In this document: positions 4,587 through 5,407 of the stretch, one piece after another
Numbering within the stretch: the stretch's first letter is position 1
Layout: each line of letters opens with the position of its first letter
Source: Acidimicrobiaceae bacterium
GTDB taxonomy: Bacteria > Actinomycetota > Acidimicrobiia > Acidimicrobiales > MedAcidi-G1
Direction of reading: 5' to 3'
Assembly (NCBI GenBank): GCA_002714485.1
Contig: PAXM01000026.1
Coordinates: 1 to 5,407 of the forward strand
Length of the DNA stretch: 5,407 nucleotides
Notes under the pieces: generated by a model
Database searches by the model: none
Told to the model about the DNA's origin: nothing
Seen by the model: the letters and a program-made list of their open reading frames with translations, nothing else
Translations under genes and position numbers: made by a program

Positions 4587-5407
4587 GTGCTCGACGTCAA
4601 CGAATTCGACCAACTCCGAATCGGCCTGGCTACCGCGGACGGTATCCGCATGTGGTCCAACGGTGAAGTCAAGAAGCCGGAGACCATCAACTACCGCACC
4701 CTCAAGCCGGAGAAGGACGGGCTCTTCTGCGAGAAGATTTTCGGTCCGACCAAGGATTGGGAGTGCTATTGCGGGAAGTACAAGCGTGTCCGCTTCAAGG
4801 GCATCATCTGCGAGCGCTGCGGCGTCGAGGTAACCCGGTCCAAGGTGCGACGTGATCGCATGGGCCACATTGAGCTAGCTGCTCCGGCCGTGCACATCTG
4901 GTACCTGCGGGGTACTCGGTCTTGGTTGGCCTACCTGCTCATGGGCACCGAGCCCCGCGAGGAGCTCAAGGCCAAGCAGTTGGAGAAGGTCATCTACTTC
5001 GCCGCCAACATGGTGGTCTGGGTGGACGAGGACAAACGCCAAGAGGATCTGCCCGAGTTGGAGTCCGAACTGGTTGAGGAGCGCCTCGCCATCGAGGAGG
5101 AGCGCGATCGCGAGTTGAACCGTCGGCAAGAGGACCTCGAGTCCGAGTTGGCCGAAATGGAGGCCGAGGGGGTCAAGGAGTCGGACCTCAAGGCACGGGC
5201 CAAGGTGGCTGAGAAGGATCTTCAGTTCATTCGCGACCAGTTCGAACAGGAACTCGACGTCCTGAACCGGGCGTGGGATGAGTTCACCGGCTTGTTCACC
5301 CGTCAGATCATCGAGGAGGACATGCTCTGGCGTGAGCTCGAGGTTCGCTGGGGCGAGTATTTCGAGGGTGGGATGGGCGCCGACGCACTGGCCCAACTCA
5401 TCGAGCG
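4587..5407 (+). CDS. rpoC: DNA-directed RNA polymerase subunit beta' (3'-truncated)
   Basis: RpoC is the largest subunit of RNA polymerase and carries the catalytic Mg site, which lies beyond the window. The frame is open from GTG 4587 to the right edge, giving 273 complete codons plus two bases. Residues 1-60 form the start of the clamp (RIGLATADGIRMWSNGEVKK, then ETINYRTLKPEKDGLFCEKI). Cys60, Cys62, Cys75 and Cys78 make the conserved zinc-binding set (CYCGKY and ICERCGVEV), followed by RRDRMGHIELA. Residues about 147-230 are a Glu/Arg/Lys/Leu-rich, strongly helical stretch that looks like a coiled coil and matches in place the actinobacterial beta' insert known from mycobacteria. GEYFEGGMGADAL (256-268) returns to the common fold. 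MGTEPREELKAKQ (119-131) before LEKVIYFAA is several residues longer than the usual short DLAPKD-type link. The gene is co-transcribed with rpoB. Confidence 0.98.
   Translation, partial: MLDVNEFDQLRIGLATADGIRMWSNGEVKKPETINYRTLKPEKDGLFCEKIFGPTKDWECYCGKYKRVRFKGIICERCGVEVTRSKVRRDRMGHIELAAPAVHIWYLRGTRSWLAYLLMGTEPREELKAKQLEKVIYFAANMVVWVDEDKRQEDLPELESELVEERLAIEEERDRELNRRQEDLESELAEMEAEGVKESDLKARAKVAEKDLQFIRDQFEQELDVLNRAWDEFTGLFTRQIIEEDMLWRELEVRWGEYFEGGMGADALAQLIE

Overview
The window is a stretch of the conserved ribosomal-protein/RNA-polymerase gene cluster rplJ-rplL-rpoB-rpoC, all on the + strand. It holds the 3' end of rplJ (ribosomal protein L10), all of rplL (L7/L12), all of rpoB (RNA polymerase beta) and the first 273 codons of rpoC (beta'). 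The DNA is GC-rich. RpoB and RpoC resemble actinobacterial homologues most closely: examples are [37 protein letters not shown] and GLFCEKIFGP in the right order, and a long charged helical insert in the beta' N-terminus. Details of RpoC, above all the GTRSWLAYLL/MGTEPREELKAKQ stretch before LEKVIYFAA, make me favour the class Acidimicrobiia. That placement rests on remembered family patterns, not on a search.

Layout: bases 1-186 encode an extremely acidic, repeat-built C-terminal tail of L10. rplL follows after 2 bases, and its Shine-Dalgarno lies in the Glu codons that end L10. A 331-base spacer (573-903) separates rplL from rpoB. It holds a perfect 15-bp GC-rich hairpin just after rplL, a good promoter candidate (TTGACC-N17-TACCGT) embedded in two adjacent inverted repeats, a short hairpin with a UUCG loop followed by four T, a second promoter candidate (TTGCGT-N18-TAGGAT), and a leader ending in AGGAG before the GTG start of rpoB. 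rpoB (1206 codons) is followed by a 62-base spacer with a 10-bp direct repeat and then the GTG start of rpoC, which runs off the right edge.

The gene products join translation and transcription: L10 and L7/L12 form the ribosomal stalk that recruits GTPase factors, and beta and beta' form the catalytic core of RNA polymerase. The spacer looks able both to reduce read-through from the ribosomal-protein genes and to start new transcripts for the polymerase genes, so the two pairs of subunits can be made in different amounts. I see no mobile element, CRISPR array, RNA gene or unknown accessory system. The observations most worth a second look are in the rplL-rpoB spacer, the L10 tail, and a few unusual residues at otherwise conserved positions of RpoB.
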